Below, one piece after another: positions 39,653-49,602 of a stretch of 64,000 nt of DNA. Position 1 is the stretch's first letter. Every line of letters begins with the position of its first letter. The position numbers and the translations under genes were made by a program. This DNA comes from Billgrantia endophytica (GTDB lineage: Bacteria; Pseudomonadota; Gammaproteobacteria; Pseudomonadales; Halomonadaceae): NCBI RefSeq assembly GCF_002879615.1, contig NZ_PNRF01000010.1:1-64000 (forward strand), given 5' to 3'. Under the pieces are notes generated by a model, which was not told the DNA's origin, did no database searches, and was given only the letters and a program-made list of their open reading frames with translations.

Positions 39653-39730
39653 CAAGAAGAATAGGGATGATCCCATGTCGGCAGCCCCGGCGGCAGGATC
39701 CAACACATCTATTTTGTGGTGATTTCATCC

Positions 39731-40159
<429 letters not shown>

Positions 40160-40172
40160 GGGGGTCATTGCC

Positions 40173-40562
40173 ATGACACAGCACTATTACGGTACCGGGC
40201 GCCGCAAGACTTCCACGGCCCGTGTCTTTCTCAAGCCGGGAACCGGCAAGATCACCGTCAACAGCCGTGACCTGGATCAATACTTCGGTCGTGTGACGGG
40301 TCGCATGGTGGTGCGTCAGCCGCTGGAGCTGACCGAGACCGCCGGTCAATTCGACATTCTCGTCACCGTGAAGGGCGGCGGTGGTTCTGCCCAGGCGGGG
40401 GCCATTCGTCACGGCATCACGCGTGCCCTGCTCGAGTACAACGAGGACTTCCGCAAGCAGCTTCGTGCCGCCGGTTACGTCACTCGTGATGCGCGTCAGG
40501 TCGAGCGGAAGAAGGTCGGTCTGCGCAAGGCGCGTCGTCGCCCACAGTTCTCCAAGCGTTGA
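40173..40562 (+). CDS. rpsI: 30S ribosomal protein S9
   Basis: S9 (129 residues) has a C-terminal tail that reaches the P-site tRNA. Family segments are [39 protein letters not shown] and the basic C-terminus [15 protein letters not shown], whose last SKR is the conserved P-site contact. It is the second and last gene of the rplM operon and is followed by a strong terminator. Confidence 0.98.
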   Translation: MTQHYYGTGRRKTSTARVFLKPGTGKITVNSRDLDQYFGRVTGRMVVRQPLELTETAGQFDILVTVKGGGGSAQAGAIRHGITRALLEYNEDFRKQLRAAGYVTRDARQVERKKVGLRKARRRPQFSKR

Positions 40563-40584
40563 TCGCGATCGTTACAGATCGGAA

Positions 40585-40615
40585 AACCCAGGCAATTGCC
40601 TGGGTTTTTTCTTTT
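40585..40615 (+). terminator. Intrinsic terminator of rplM-rpsI
   Basis: AACCCAGGCAATTGCCTGGGTT is a fully self-complementary 22-base stretch followed directly by a T-rich run (TTTTTTCTTTT). This is a textbook rho-independent terminator. The rest of the gap to petA (40616-40775) is AT-rich at first and should hold the petA promoter, but I see no convincing hexamer pair. Confidence 0.9.
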
Positions 40616-40775
40616 AAAAAACAGAATTTTGCATAGAAAATTACACCTTGGTCACGCTGTCTTTGTCTTGTGCGAAGCGGCATGATTCCTTAAGATGTGG
40701 CGGATTTGGTATCCGTGGTCGCGGGACTCCACCCCGTGCTTGACCAACGGGTAAGCTGATGGGAGAAACCAGAAA

Positions 40776-41369
40776 ATGGCAGATAACGGCGTAAACAAAG
40801 GGCGGCGCCGTCTCCTCCTGGGTGCCACCACCGTCGTGGGTGCGGTGGGTGCAGTGGGAGTGGCGGTACCCTTTGTGGCTTCCTGGCAGCCAAGTGCCAG
40901 GGCTAGAGCGGCGGGTGCGCCGGTTCAGGCGGACGTTTCCAAGCTCGAGGAAGGTCAGCGCATGACCGTCGAGTGGCGTGGACGTCCGGTATGGATCGTC
41001 AAGCGCACACCGGACATGATCGAGCGTACCGAACAATTCGACCCCGCACGCCTGGCCGACCCGGATTCCGAAGTGCCCCAGCAGCCGGACTATGTCACCG
41101 GTCCGCTGCGCTCGATCAGGCCCGACATCTCGGTGCTGGTCGGTATCTGCACGCATCTGGGCTGCTCGCCTCTGTACCGTCCCGGGCCGGATGACGTCGA
41201 CATGACAGCCTGGCCCGGTGGCTATTTCTGCCCCTGTCATGGCTCCTACTTTGATCTGGCGGGTCGCGTATTCCGCAATGTGCCGGCACCGTCCAATCTC
41301 GAGGTTCCGCCATACCGCTTTGAAAGCGACGATGTGATCATCGTTGGCGAAGACGAGGAGACTGCCTGA
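40776..41369 (+). CDS. petA: Ubiquinol-cytochrome c reductase iron-sulfur (Rieske) subunit
   Basis: The Rieske subunit (197 residues) takes an electron from ubiquinol at the Qo site of the bc1 complex and passes it to cytochrome c1. It has a twin-arginine-like N-terminus (KGRRRLLLGA) and one membrane helix. The 2Fe-2S ligands are Cys125 and His127 in CTHLGC and Cys152 and His155 in CPCHGS; the disulfide cysteines are Cys130 and Cys154. petA, petB and petC overlap by one base each. Confidence 0.97.
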   Translation: MADNGVNKGRRRLLLGATTVVGAVGAVGVAVPFVASWQPSARARAAGAPVQADVSKLEEGQRMTVEWRGRPVWIVKRTPDMIERTEQFDPARLADPDSEVPQQPDYVTGPLRSIRPDISVLVGICTHLGCSPLYRPGPDDVDMTAWPGGYFCPCHGSYFDLAGRVFRNVPAPSNLEVPPYRFESDDVIIVGEDEETA

Positions 41370-42628
41370 TGGGTAACCCGAATCGTGTCAAGGCGGAAAG
41401 CGGCTTCATGCGCTGGGTCGATGATCGCTTTCCCGCCACGCAGATGTGGCAGGAACATCTTTCTCAATATTACGCACCAAGAAACTTCAATTTCTGGTAC
41501 TTCTTCGGTTCCCTGGCCTTGCTGGTACTGGTCAACCAGATTCTGACAGGCGTGTGGCTCACCATGAGCTACAACCCGTCGGCCGAGGGCGCCTTTGCCT
41601 CCGTCGAATACATCATGCGTGACGTGGAGTATGGCTGGCTGATTCGCTACCTGCATTCCACCGGTGCCTCTGCCTTCTTCGTCGTCATCTACCTGCACAT
41701 GTTCCGTGCGCTGCTCTATGGGTCCTACAAGGCGCCCCGGGAGCTGGTATGGATCTTCGGCATGGCCATCTACCTGCTGCTGATGGCCGAGGCGTTCATG
41801 GGCTACCTGCTGCCCTGGGGCCAGATGTCATACTGGGGCGCCCAGGTGATCATCTCGCTGTTCGCCGCGATCCCGGTGATCGGCCCGGACCTGGCTCAAT
41901 GGATCCGTGGTGACTTCCTGATTTCCGGTATTACGCTGAACCGGTTCTTTGCCTTGCATGTGGTGGCGCTGCCCATCGTCATCCTGGCGCTGGTGGTGCT
42001 GCACTTGATTGCCCTGCACGAAGTCGGTTCCAACAACCCCGATGGCATCGAGATCAAGGCCAAGAAGGACGAGACCGGCAAGCCGCTGGACGGCATCCCG
42101 TTCCACCCTTACTACACGGTCAAGGATGTGTTCGGCGTAGCGGTCTTCCTGTTTGTCTTTGCAGCCGTCGTGTTCTATTTCCCCGAAGGCGGGGGTTATT
42201 TCCTCGAGCGGCCCAACTTCGAGCCGGCCAACCCGATGGTAACGCCCGATCATATCGCGCCGGTTTGGTACTTCACGCCGTTCTACGCCATCCTGCGTGC
42301 CATTACCTTCGACTTCCTCGGCCTGCAGGCCCAGTTCCTGGGTGTGGTGTTCATGGGTGCCGCGATTGCCATCCTGTTCGTACTTCCCTGGCTGGATCGC
42401 AGCCCGGTGAACTCCATGCGCTACAAGGGGTGGATATCCAAGGTGGCGCTGGCGATCTTTGCGATCAGCTTCGTGATTCTGGGCATCCTGGGCGCACTGC
42501 CAGCTACGCCGCTGCGGACAGCGGTGGCCCAGCTGTGCACGTTGCTGTACTTCGCCTTCTTCTTGCTGATGCCGTTCTATACCCGGCTGGAGAAGACCAA
42601 ACCCGTACCGGAAAGGGTGACTGGCTAA
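41369..42628 (+). CDS. petB: Ubiquinol-cytochrome c reductase cytochrome b subunit
   Basis: Cytochrome b (419 residues) holds the bL and bH hemes and the Qo and Qi sites. Heme-ligand histidines are in LIRYLHSTGASAFF and YLHMFR for helix B and in FALHVVALPIV and LHLIALHEVGSNNP for helix D. The Qo motif PEWY appears here as PVWY (DHIAPVWYFTPFYAI), the variant known in other proteobacteria. Eight or nine membrane helices are evident. The start overlaps the petA stop (TGATG). Confidence 0.97.
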   Translation: MGNPNRVKAESGFMRWVDDRFPATQMWQEHLSQYYAPRNFNFWYFFGSLALLVLVNQILTGVWLTMSYNPSAEGAFASVEYIMRDVEYGWLIRYLHSTGASAFFVVIYLHMFRALLYGSYKAPRELVWIFGMAIYLLLMAEAFMGYLLPWGQMSYWGAQVIISLFAAIPVIGPDLAQWIRGDFLISGITLNRFFALHVVALPIVILALVVLHLIALHEVGSNNPDGIEIKAKKDETGKPLDGIPFHPYYTVKDVFGVAVFLFVFAAVVFYFPEGGGYFLERPNFEPANPMVTPDHIAPVWYFTPFYAILRAITFDFLGLQAQFLGVVFMGAAIAILFVLPWLDRSPVNSMRYKGWISKVALAIFAISFVILGILGALPATPLRTAVAQLCTLLYFAFFLLMPFYTRLEKTKPVPERVTG

Positions 42629-43395
42629 TGAAAAAGCAACTGTTCGCACTGCTCTTCGCGCTGGTGCCCGTTGCGGCCATGGCGGCACCGGCTGCCGATG
42701 TGCCTTATTCGATGACGCCGGATCTGAATGACGAGGCGTCCCTGCAGCGGGGCATGCAGCTCTATGTCAACTACTGCATGGGCTGTCACTCGCTGGAGCA
42801 TCAGCGCTTCGCCCGGGCTGCCGAGGACTTCGGCATGCCTCAAGACCTGGTCGAAGAGCATCTGATCTTCTCCTCGGAGCAGGCCTACAATGACCAGATG
42901 CACATCGCCATGGATCGTGAAGATGCCGCCAACTGGTTCGGTGCCGCTGCGCCGGATCTGACTCTGCACGGCCGGCTGCGCGGTGCCGACTGGATCTATT
43001 CCTACCTGCTGACCTTCTACAAGGACCCGAGTCGTCCCAATGGGGTCAATAATGATGTGTTCGACATGGTGGCCATGCCCAACGTGCTGGAGCCGCTGCA
43101 GGGGGTTCAGGAAAAGGTCTGCGCCGAGACGGATCGTCCCGTTGAAGGGGCTGAACTGGATCCGCTGACCGGCAAGTATCAGTCCTGCGACGTTCTGCAG
43201 GTCACCAGGCCTGGCTCCATGGAGCCCGATGAGTTCGAGGAGGCGGTCTATGACCTGACCAACTTCCTCGCCTACGTGGGTGAGCCGTCCAAGCTGCATG
43301 CGCAGACACTGGGCCCGAAGGTATTGATCTTCATTTTCATCTTCGGTGTGCTGGCATATCTGCTCAAGCGCGAGTACTGGCGCGACATTCACTGA
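42628..43395 (+). CDS. petC: Ubiquinol-cytochrome c reductase cytochrome c1 subunit
   Basis: Cytochrome c1 (255 residues) carries electrons from the Rieske protein to soluble or membrane cytochrome c. Residues 1-20 form a signal peptide. The heme c motif is CMGCH at residues 50-54, and a likely axial methionine lies in VAMPNVLEPL. A C-terminal membrane anchor (VLIFIFIFGVLAYLLKREYW) holds it in the inner membrane. The ATG overlaps the petB stop (TAATG). Confidence 0.97.
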   Translation: MKKQLFALLFALVPVAAMAAPAADVPYSMTPDLNDEASLQRGMQLYVNYCMGCHSLEHQRFARAAEDFGMPQDLVEEHLIFSSEQAYNDQMHIAMDREDAANWFGAAAPDLTLHGRLRGADWIYSYLLTFYKDPSRPNGVNNDVFDMVAMPNVLEPLQGVQEKVCAETDRPVEGAELDPLTGKYQSCDVLQVTRPGSMEPDEFEEAVYDLTNFLAYVGEPSKLHAQTLGPKVLIFIFIFGVLAYLLKREYWRDIH

Positions 43396-43421
43396 TCCAT
43401 TCAGGATAGGCGTGTTGTGCA

Positions 43422-43459
43422 GCAGGGGGCGTGTGGCCGTTGTGCCATACGCCCCCTGC
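43422..43459 (+). terminator. Strong stem-loop after petC
   Basis: GCAGGGGGCGTGTGGC and GCCATACGCCCCCTGC pair over 16 bases with one G-T wobble and a 6-base loop. A modest T-rich stretch follows (GTCTTGTTTCTG). This is the likely terminator of petABC. A second small hairpin (GCGCC-TTCT-GGCGC) lies just beyond, before sspA. Confidence 0.75.
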
Positions 43460-43552
43460 GTCTTGTTTCTGCGCCTTCTGGCGCATACGCACGCCCCCAC
43501 TGGTGCGGGTGCGTGTTATCATCCTGGTTCGAATTGATGCGAGGATTGTTTC

Positions 43553-44179
43553 ATGGGTGTAGTGGCCAAACGGTCGTCGATGATCTTCTATTCCGGGAGC
43601 GATGATCACTTCAGTCATCGCGTGCGCATCGTACTTGCCGAGAAGGGCGTCGCGGTGGATATCGTCGAAGTCAGCGGCGACCAGCGCCCTGAGGAACTCG
43701 CCGATCTCAACCCCTACAACAGTGTGCCGACGCTGCTCGATCGTGACCTGGTGCTCTACGAATCCAAGGTAATGATGGAATATCTTGACGAGCGTTTTCC
43801 CCATCCGCCGTTGCTTCCGGTCTATCCGGTGGCTCGGGCGCAGAGCCGGCTCTGGATGCATCGCATCGAACGGGAGTGGTGTCCGCTTGTCGAACAGATC
43901 GAGCAGGGCGCCAAGAAGGAAGCCGAGAAGGCGCGCAAGGAACTGCGGGAAAGCCTGGTCGGAATTTCGCCGATCTTCGAGGACGTACCGTTTTTCATGA
44001 GCGAGGAGTTCTCGCTGGTGGATTGCTGTATTGCCCCGATTCTCTGGCGTCTACCGGTGCTGGGCATCGAGTTGCCAGAGAAACAGGTCAAGCCGCTGAT
44101 GACCTATATGGAGCGCCTGTTCGAACGTGATGCTTTCGTGTCTGCGCTGAGCGAGAACGAGCGCGAAATGCGCACCTGA
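43553..44179 (+). CDS. sspA: Stringent starvation protein A
   Basis: SspA (208 residues) has a glutathione-S-transferase fold but no GST activity; it binds RNA polymerase and affects stationary-phase and acid-stress genes. The thioredoxin-like N-terminus ([23 protein letters not shown]) and the helical C-terminal domain with [15 protein letters not shown] match the family. A TTGxxx/-10 pair was not convincing upstream. sspB follows after 47 bases. Confidence 0.95.
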   Translation: MGVVAKRSSMIFYSGSDDHFSHRVRIVLAEKGVAVDIVEVSGDQRPEELADLNPYNSVPTLLDRDLVLYESKVMMEYLDERFPHPPLLPVYPVARAQSRLWMHRIEREWCPLVEQIEQGAKKEAEKARKELRESLVGISPIFEDVPFFMSEEFSLVDCCIAPILWRLPVLGIELPEKQVKPLMTYMERLFERDAFVSALSENEREMRT

Positions 44180-44226
44180 ATACAGCGTCGGCCATATCCG
44201 GCGCCTTGAAACGGAGGAGGGCGAAG

Positions 44227-44706
44227 ATGCTGTCGAGCCGTCCCTATCTTGCCAGGGGCCTCTACGAGTGGCTGCTGGACAATGAGCACACCCCGTACGT
44301 GGTCGTCGATGCCGAGCAGCCGGGTGTGGTGGTACCACGCCAGTTCGTCCAGAATGGCCAGATCGTGTTGAATGTCGGCCCTACTGCGGTACGTGACCTG
44401 CTTATCGAGAACCACGCCATCACCTTCGGTGCCCGCTTCGGTGGCAATCCCATGCAGGTGGTGATTCCCATGCCGGCGCTGGTTGCCATTTACGCGCGGG
44501 AGAATGGTGTCGGAATGGTCTTCGGTCATGAGCCAGTGATTCCGTTGCCCGAAAGCAGCGGTGTCGACGCAGGGAGCGCTGAGCGCCCGGAACTGACCAG
44601 TGTCGAAAGCAGTGGTGAGGGAGAAGGTGATCGTGGTGACGAGGCTGGAGAGGAACAGGAGGGCACGCCACCCAAGGGGCGTCCTTCGCTTCGCGTCATC
44701 AAGTAG
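44227..44706 (+). CDS. sspB: ClpXP protease specificity-enhancing factor SspB
   Basis: SspB (159 residues) delivers ssrA-tagged peptides to ClpXP. The folded substrate-binding domain (about residues 1-110: RPYLARGLYEWLLDN, TPYVVVDAE, ISFGARFGG-like ITFGARFGGNPM) is followed by an acidic flexible linker. The C-terminal ClpX-binding peptide is GRPSLRVIK. The ATG at 44227 follows GGAGGAGG; an in-frame TTG seven codons upstream is less likely. Confidence 0.95.
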   Translation: MLSSRPYLARGLYEWLLDNEHTPYVVVDAEQPGVVVPRQFVQNGQIVLNVGPTAVRDLLIENHAITFGARFGGNPMQVVIPMPALVAIYARENGVGMVFGHEPVIPLPESSGVDAGSAERPELTSVESSGEGEGDRGDEAGEEQEGTPPKGRPSLRVIK

Positions 44707-44720
44707 CCCTGATATGCCGA

Positions 44721-44752
44721 TACCCGCCTGGTGCCACGGCGCCAGGCGGGTA
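44721..44752. repeat. 32-bp near-perfect palindrome after sspB
   Basis: TACCCGCCTGGTGCC (44721-44735) pairs with GGCGCCAGGCGGGTA (44738-44752), leaving a 2-base centre and one G-T wobble. No T-run follows. It lies 15 bases past sspB and 31 bases before a genuine terminator, so it looks like an added 3' structure or a REP-like element. Confidence 0.5.
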
Positions 44753-44783
44753 TCCGTAGAAGGAAGCGTCAGCAAGAATGCAT

Positions 44784-44820
44784 AAAAAAGCGGCGGGCCT
44801 TATTGGCCCGCCGCTTTTTT
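44784..44820. terminator. Bidirectional intrinsic terminator for sspB and dolP
   Basis: AAAAAAGCGGCGGGCC-TTATT-GGCCCGCCGCTTTTTT has a 16-base perfect stem with A-run and T-run on the two sides. It can end transcription in both directions, of sspAB from the left and of the dolP operon from the right. Confidence 0.92.
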
Positions 44821-44838
44821 CATCCCTGTTCCAGGCTA

Positions 44839-45411
44839 TCAATCCAGGTAGTCGAACACCTTGACGATTCGCTGAACGCCGCCGATGCGGGAAATGGCAT
44901 CGACGATGCGATCCGACTCGGCGCGGGTAACGATTCCCATGACATAGACGCTGGCATTTTCCGTGACGAATCGCAGCCGGCCGGTATCGATGGTTTCGTC
45001 CGCGGCCAGGCTGGTGCGGATGCGTGTATTGATCCAGGTGTCCGACAGGCGCTGGCTTGCCGGGAGATTGGCGGCAATGGCCAGCTCGTTGTGTACGTCG
45101 CGGACGTTACGTACGTCCCGGGCGATCTCGGTGGCCTTCTCCTTGAGCTCTTCGCTGGGTACCTGCCCGGTCAGCAGTACGATGGCGTTGTAGCTGTCCA
45201 CATTGACCCGGGCGTCACCCAGCCTGGCATCTGCCCGGCGCATGTTGTGGGCAATCTTGGTCTCGATGCTCTCATCCTCGACCTGGGCGCCAAGAGTGCG
45301 CTTGCCGTAGTTTTCATCAATGGTACCGGGGTTGGTCACGCCGGTCACGGTGGTGCAGCCGCCCAGTGCGAGGGCAAGAACCATCAGGAGGATCAGTCTC
45401 GTAGAAGCCAT
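44839..45411 (-). CDS. dolP: Outer-membrane lipoprotein with two BON domains (DolP/YraP)
   Basis: DolP (190 residues) is a periplasm-facing lipoprotein that supports outer-membrane integrity. The lipobox LGGC puts the acylated cysteine at residue 19. Two BON domains follow at about residues 45-115 (ESIETKIAHNM to VRDVHNELAI) and 122-190 (TWINTRIRTSLAA to GVQRIVKVFDYLD). It follows the SIS-domain gene by five bases, as yraP follows diaA in E. coli. Confidence 0.94.
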   Translation of the reverse strand: MASTRLILLMVLALALGGCTTVTGVTNPGTIDENYGKRTLGAQVEDESIETKIAHNMRRADARLGDARVNVDSYNAIVLLTGQVPSEELKEKATEIARDVRNVRDVHNELAIAANLPASQRLSDTWINTRIRTSLAADETIDTGRLRFVTENASVYVMGIVTRAESDRIVDAISRIGGVQRIVKVFDYLD

Positions 45412-45416
45412 ATGGA

Positions 45417-46049
<633 letters not shown>

Positions 46050-46418
46050 TCAAAACGCGTCGAAGGCGCCCTGTACCCACTCGAAGTCGAGAACGGGCGG
46101 AGCGCCGGTCACGGCCAGCGCATCGAAGCGGCAGGGACATGATAGCCGGTTGCGGGCAAGATAAAAACGCGCGGCGCGGATCAGGCGGCGCTGCTTGGTG
46201 GCGGTGATGGTTTCCAGTGGATGACCATGCCGAGAGTCGGCTCGATGGCGGACTTCAATGAAAACCAGGGTATCGCCGTCGCGCATGACCAGGTCGATCT
46301 CTCCGCCCTTGGCATGCTGGTTGCTGGCCACCAGCATCAGCCCCCGGGCGGTCAGCCATTCGGCCGCGAGGCGCTCGATGTGCGCGCCTCGTGCCCGGGC
46401 GTCAGTCCTGCTGGCCAT
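46050..46418 (-). CDS. yraN: UPF0102 family protein YraN
   Basis: YraN (122 residues) is a predicted endonuclease-like protein of unknown role with a Holliday-junction-resolvase-like core. The family pattern is visible as AAEWLTARGLMLVASNQHAKGGEIDLVMRD (E-x-D of the putative metal site), followed by LVFIEVRHRA. Its first 17 bases overlap the end of lpoA, so it is translationally linked to it. Confidence 0.92.
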   Translation of the reverse strand: MASRTDARARGAHIERLAAEWLTARGLMLVASNQHAKGGEIDLVMRDGDTLVFIEVRHRADSRHGHPLETITATKQRRLIRAARFYLARNRLSCPCRFDALAVTGAPPVLDFEWVQGAFDAF

Positions 46419-48201
46419 TGTCGGGTTGCTCGCTGTCAGGACGCCCGTTTTCCAGCAGGTCGGTGCCGATCAGGTCGATGGCCAGGATCGGACGGGGTAC
46501 ACCGCTCTGGAAGCGTGCCCATGGCAGTTGGCGCTGGATGCGTCCGTCAGAGGCGGGAGTCAGGAGCCCCGTGGCACCGAACAGCTCACTTTCCGGCATC
46601 AGTTGGAACTGCGGCAGGCGACGTGCCAGTTCGTAGGCGTCCACGCCCATGGCCATCAGGCGGAAGACCGAAGGGTCCGCATCCTCGTGCAGTTGTTGGT
46701 AACTGCTGAGATAGGGCAGGGCTTCCACCCCTCCAACCGCGGCATCGGGAATCTGCCAGGGGATGTCGATGAAGCTCACATCATCCAGGTCATGATCGAG
46801 CAGCGGCTGTGGACGACCCTCGAAGAGGTGCGAGGTGGCATAGATTGGCAGGCTGGATGCGTCATAGTAGTCCAGGGTCGGAGGAATCTGGCGGGCATAG
46901 CTGGGCAATGCGAGCAGGAACAGCATGTCCGGCCGGCCGCCGGAGAGTGCTCGACGCGTACTCTCGGTCGCGGAGCCCCGGGGGTCATACGCCACCGTAT
47001 TGGTGATGGTGCCATCCTGGCGGCGCCACTCTTCCTCGAAGGCGCGGCCAACCCGCCTGCCCCATTCGTTATCGGGAATCAGCATTGCGCTGCGGCGATG
47101 GCCGTCCTCGCGACCCCGCCTTGCCACCTGGCGTGCTTCGTCCTCGGCCGACAGGCCATACTGGTAGAACCCTTCGGCACGATTGGCGTCGCCATGCCCA
47201 TAATTGAGGCCCAGGGTCGGCAACGGTACCCGATCGCGGTTTTCGAGTTCCGTTACCTGGTCCTTGTCCAGCGGGCCGATGACCACCTGGGCACCACGGT
47301 TGCGTGCTTCCTCGTAAAGGGCATCAATATCACCGTGGCTCGTGTCCAGGAAAGACAGGCTAACGCCGCCGTTGCGCTCGGCGCTATTCATGTGGTGGGC
47401 GCGGATGCCGTCGCGGATCGCTTCGGCCACGCCTGCCAGTGGGCCGGATTGCGGAAGAAAGACGGCAATATGGCGAACTTCCCGCCCGCGCAGTTCACGC
47501 AGAGCCAGCAGGTCTCGGGGAACGCTGCGGGCGGCGGGGTGCTGGGCATTGCGCTCGCGCCACTCGTCGAAGCGCATGAAAAGCCCTTCGATGTCGCCTC
47601 CGCTTTCGCGCACCAGGTTGGCAAGCGTCAGCCAGCCGAGACCCAGAGCATCGGTCTCGTCGCGCATGGCAGCCAGCTCACGGCCATCGAGACGGGAAAG
47701 CGACGCCCAGATGGCATCATTGAGCGCTTCGCTGTCGGTTTCGTCCTGTACACCGATGAGGATCGTGGCGGCTGCGCGATGCTCGTCGGTCTGAGCCAGG
47801 GCCTTGCCGTGACGTTCCCGGAGAATCAACGAAGCATCGCGGGGAACGTCGATCTCATCGAGCACCTGGGCCGCCTGGATGACCGCCCGGGGGGCGCCTT
47901 CGGCCTCGCCGAGCTCGGAGAGCAGCATGGCCCAGTGCAGGCGATGCTCGGCGGGTAGCTGCTGGTCATCGATATTCGTGGCGACGTCGAGCGCCTGGGT
48001 GCGCTGCCCCTGGCGTGCTAGGATGTCGGCCGCCTGGAGCCGGGTGATGGCCGCCTGTTCAGGTTCCTGCTGACGTGCCTGCTCGAGTAGGTGGCCGGGG
48101 TCGTCATCGGGTACGCGGTCGACGATGCCGGGAGGCGCACAGCCTGCTAGCAGTATGGCCAGGAGCACGGTGGCCAGCAGGCCGCGTGGCGATTTCAGCA
48201 T
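46402..48201 (-). CDS. lpoA: Penicillin-binding protein activator LpoA
   Basis: LpoA is an outer-membrane lipoprotein that reaches through the periplasm to activate PBP1a. The 599-residue product has a lipobox LAGC with the acylated cysteine at residue 21. An N-terminal TPR-like helical domain runs to about residue 250, then a C-terminal domain with a type-1 periplasmic-binding-protein fold (HIAVFLPQSGPLAGVAEAIRDG and RSAMLIPDNEWGRRV regions). It is shorter than E. coli LpoA. The gene is divergent from rsmI and overlaps yraN at its end. Confidence 0.94.
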   Translation of the reverse strand: MLKSPRGLLATVLLAILLAGCAPPGIVDRVPDDDPGHLLEQARQQEPEQAAITRLQAADILARQGQRTQALDVATNIDDQQLPAEHRLHWAMLLSELGEAEGAPRAVIQAAQVLDEIDVPRDASLILRERHGKALAQTDEHRAAATILIGVQDETDSEALNDAIWASLSRLDGRELAAMRDETDALGLGWLTLANLVRESGGDIEGLFMRFDEWRERNAQHPAARSVPRDLLALRELRGREVRHIAVFLPQSGPLAGVAEAIRDGIRAHHMNSAERNGGVSLSFLDTSHGDIDALYEEARNRGAQVVIGPLDKDQVTELENRDRVPLPTLGLNYGHGDANRAEGFYQYGLSAEDEARQVARRGREDGHRRSAMLIPDNEWGRRVGRAFEEEWRRQDGTITNTVAYDPRGSATESTRRALSGGRPDMLFLLALPSYARQIPPTLDYYDASSLPIYATSHLFEGRPQPLLDHDLDDVSFIDIPWQIPDAAVGGVEALPYLSSYQQLHEDADPSVFRLMAMGVDAYELARRLPQFQLMPESELFGATGLLTPASDGRIQRQLPWARFQSGVPRPILAIDLIGTDLLENGRPDSEQPDNGQQD

Positions 48202-48240
48202 GAATCCTTCCTTGTCCGGGGAGCTTGCCAGGGAGCCGAC

Positions 48241-49098
48241 ATGTCAGACTCGAACTCGGGTACATTGTACGTGGTCGCTACACCAATTGGGAATCTTGAG
48301 GATCTCTCGCCTCGGGCGGCCAGGGTGTTGGGCGACGTGGCGTTGGTGGCGGCGGAGGATACCCGTCACACCGCCCGGTTGCTGCGTCACCTGGGGCTCA
48401 CGGTCCCAATGCTGTCACTGCACGAGCACAATGAGGCCGCGCGCATCGACCAGTTGGACGAACGTCTGGCGGGCGGTGACAGCATTGCCCTGGTCAGTGA
48501 CGCGGGCACGCCATTGATCAGCGACCCGGGTTTCGTGCTGGTGCGCGAGCTGCGTGCCCGAGGTCGCCATATCGTGCCGGTGCCTGGCCCCTGTGCCCTG
48601 GTGGCAGCCCTGTCGGGAGCCGGACTGCCGACGGACCGCTTCCTCTTCCACGGCTTTCTACCGGCCAGGACAACGGCGCGAAGCCGTCGTCTGGAGGCGT
48701 TGGCCCGGCGCGAGGAAACCCTGGTCTTCTATGAGTCGCCGCATCGCATTCGCGAGACGCTTGCCGACATTGGCGGGGTATTGGGAGCGCGGCGACTTGT
48801 ACTGGCAAGGGAGTTGACCAAGGCCTTCGAAACCTTTCTGGATGGCTCTGCCGAGGCGCTACTGGCGCGGATGGAGGCGGACCCGGATCAAGCGCGGGGG
48901 GAGTTCGTGATCATGGTCGCCGGTGCCGAGCCTCAGCAGGTGCCGGAGCCAGACGATGTGGAGGCAGAAGCCCTGCTCGGCGCCTTGCTTGCCGAAGGCA
49001 TCGGTGTCAGGCAGGCGGCTGCAGTGGCGGCTCGGCTGCTGGGTGGTGCCAAGAAGGTGTGGTACAGCCGAGCCCAGGCAGTGAAGGAAACGCGTTGA
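48241..49098 (+). CDS. rsmI: 16S rRNA (cytidine1402-2'-O)-methyltransferase RsmI
   Basis: RsmI (285 residues) methylates the ribose of C1402 in the decoding centre with SAM. The SAM-binding tetrapyrrole-methylase-like core is clear: TLYVVATPIGNLEDLS, VAAEDTRHTARLLRHL, ALVSDAGTPLISDPGFVLV, VPGPCALVAALSGAGLPTD and FYESPHRIRETL. Its base-methylating counterpart RsmH acts on the same cytidine and is encoded just beyond rnpB. Confidence 0.97.
   Translation: MSDSNSGTLYVVATPIGNLEDLSPRAARVLGDVALVAAEDTRHTARLLRHLGLTVPMLSLHEHNEAARIDQLDERLAGGDSIALVSDAGTPLISDPGFVLVRELRARGRHIVPVPGPCALVAALSGAGLPTDRFLFHGFLPARTTARSRRLEALARREETLVFYESPHRIRETLADIGGVLGARRLVLARELTKAFETFLDGSAEALLARMEADPDQARGEFVIMVAGAEPQQVPEPDDVEAEALLGALLAEGIGVRQAAAVAARLLGGAKKVWYSRAQAVKETR
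48264..48293 (-). promoter_or_regulatory. Candidate lpoA promoter inside the start of rsmI
   Basis: Reading the minus strand, TACAAT (48264-48269) is a good -10 and TTCCCA (48288-48293) lies 18 bases upstream. The element lies within the first codons of rsmI, inside the palindrome GTACA-T-TGTAC, because the intergenic gap is only 39 bases. Confidence 0.35.
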
Positions 49099-49135
49099 CG
49101 GGACCGGGGGCGCTCTCGACCAGCGGGAAAAGACA

Positions 49136-49164
49136 TTGAGGGGGCTTCGGCGCACTGGTATTCT
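49136..49164 (+). promoter_or_regulatory. Promoter of rnpB
   Basis: TTGAGG (49136-49141) and TATTCT (49159-49164) are exactly 17 bases apart. The predicted start, seven or eight bases after the -10, coincides with the first bases of the RNase P RNA P1 stem at 49172. Confidence 0.75.
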
Positions 49165-49171
49165 TGCGCTC

Positions 49172-49538
<367 letters not shown>

Positions 49539-49554
49539 GAATGATACCTCCCGA

Positions 49555-49574
49555 TACCGGTCGCAAGACCGGTA
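49555..49574 (+). repeat. Hairpin between rnpB and rsmH
   Basis: TACCGGTC-GCAA-GACCGGTA is a perfect 8-base stem with a GCAA tetraloop. It is followed by CGACTACTTC, not a T-run, so it probably does not terminate rnpB transcription fully. It lies 28 bases before rsmH. Confidence 0.5.
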
Positions 49575-49602
49575 CGACTACTTCGACACTCCAGAGAAGC
49601 GC

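Noticed and set aside
41369..42628. PVWY in place of PEWY in cytochrome b as a damaged Qo site
   Set aside because: The PVWY variant is known in functional proteobacterial bc1 complexes, so it is a lineage difference, not a defect.
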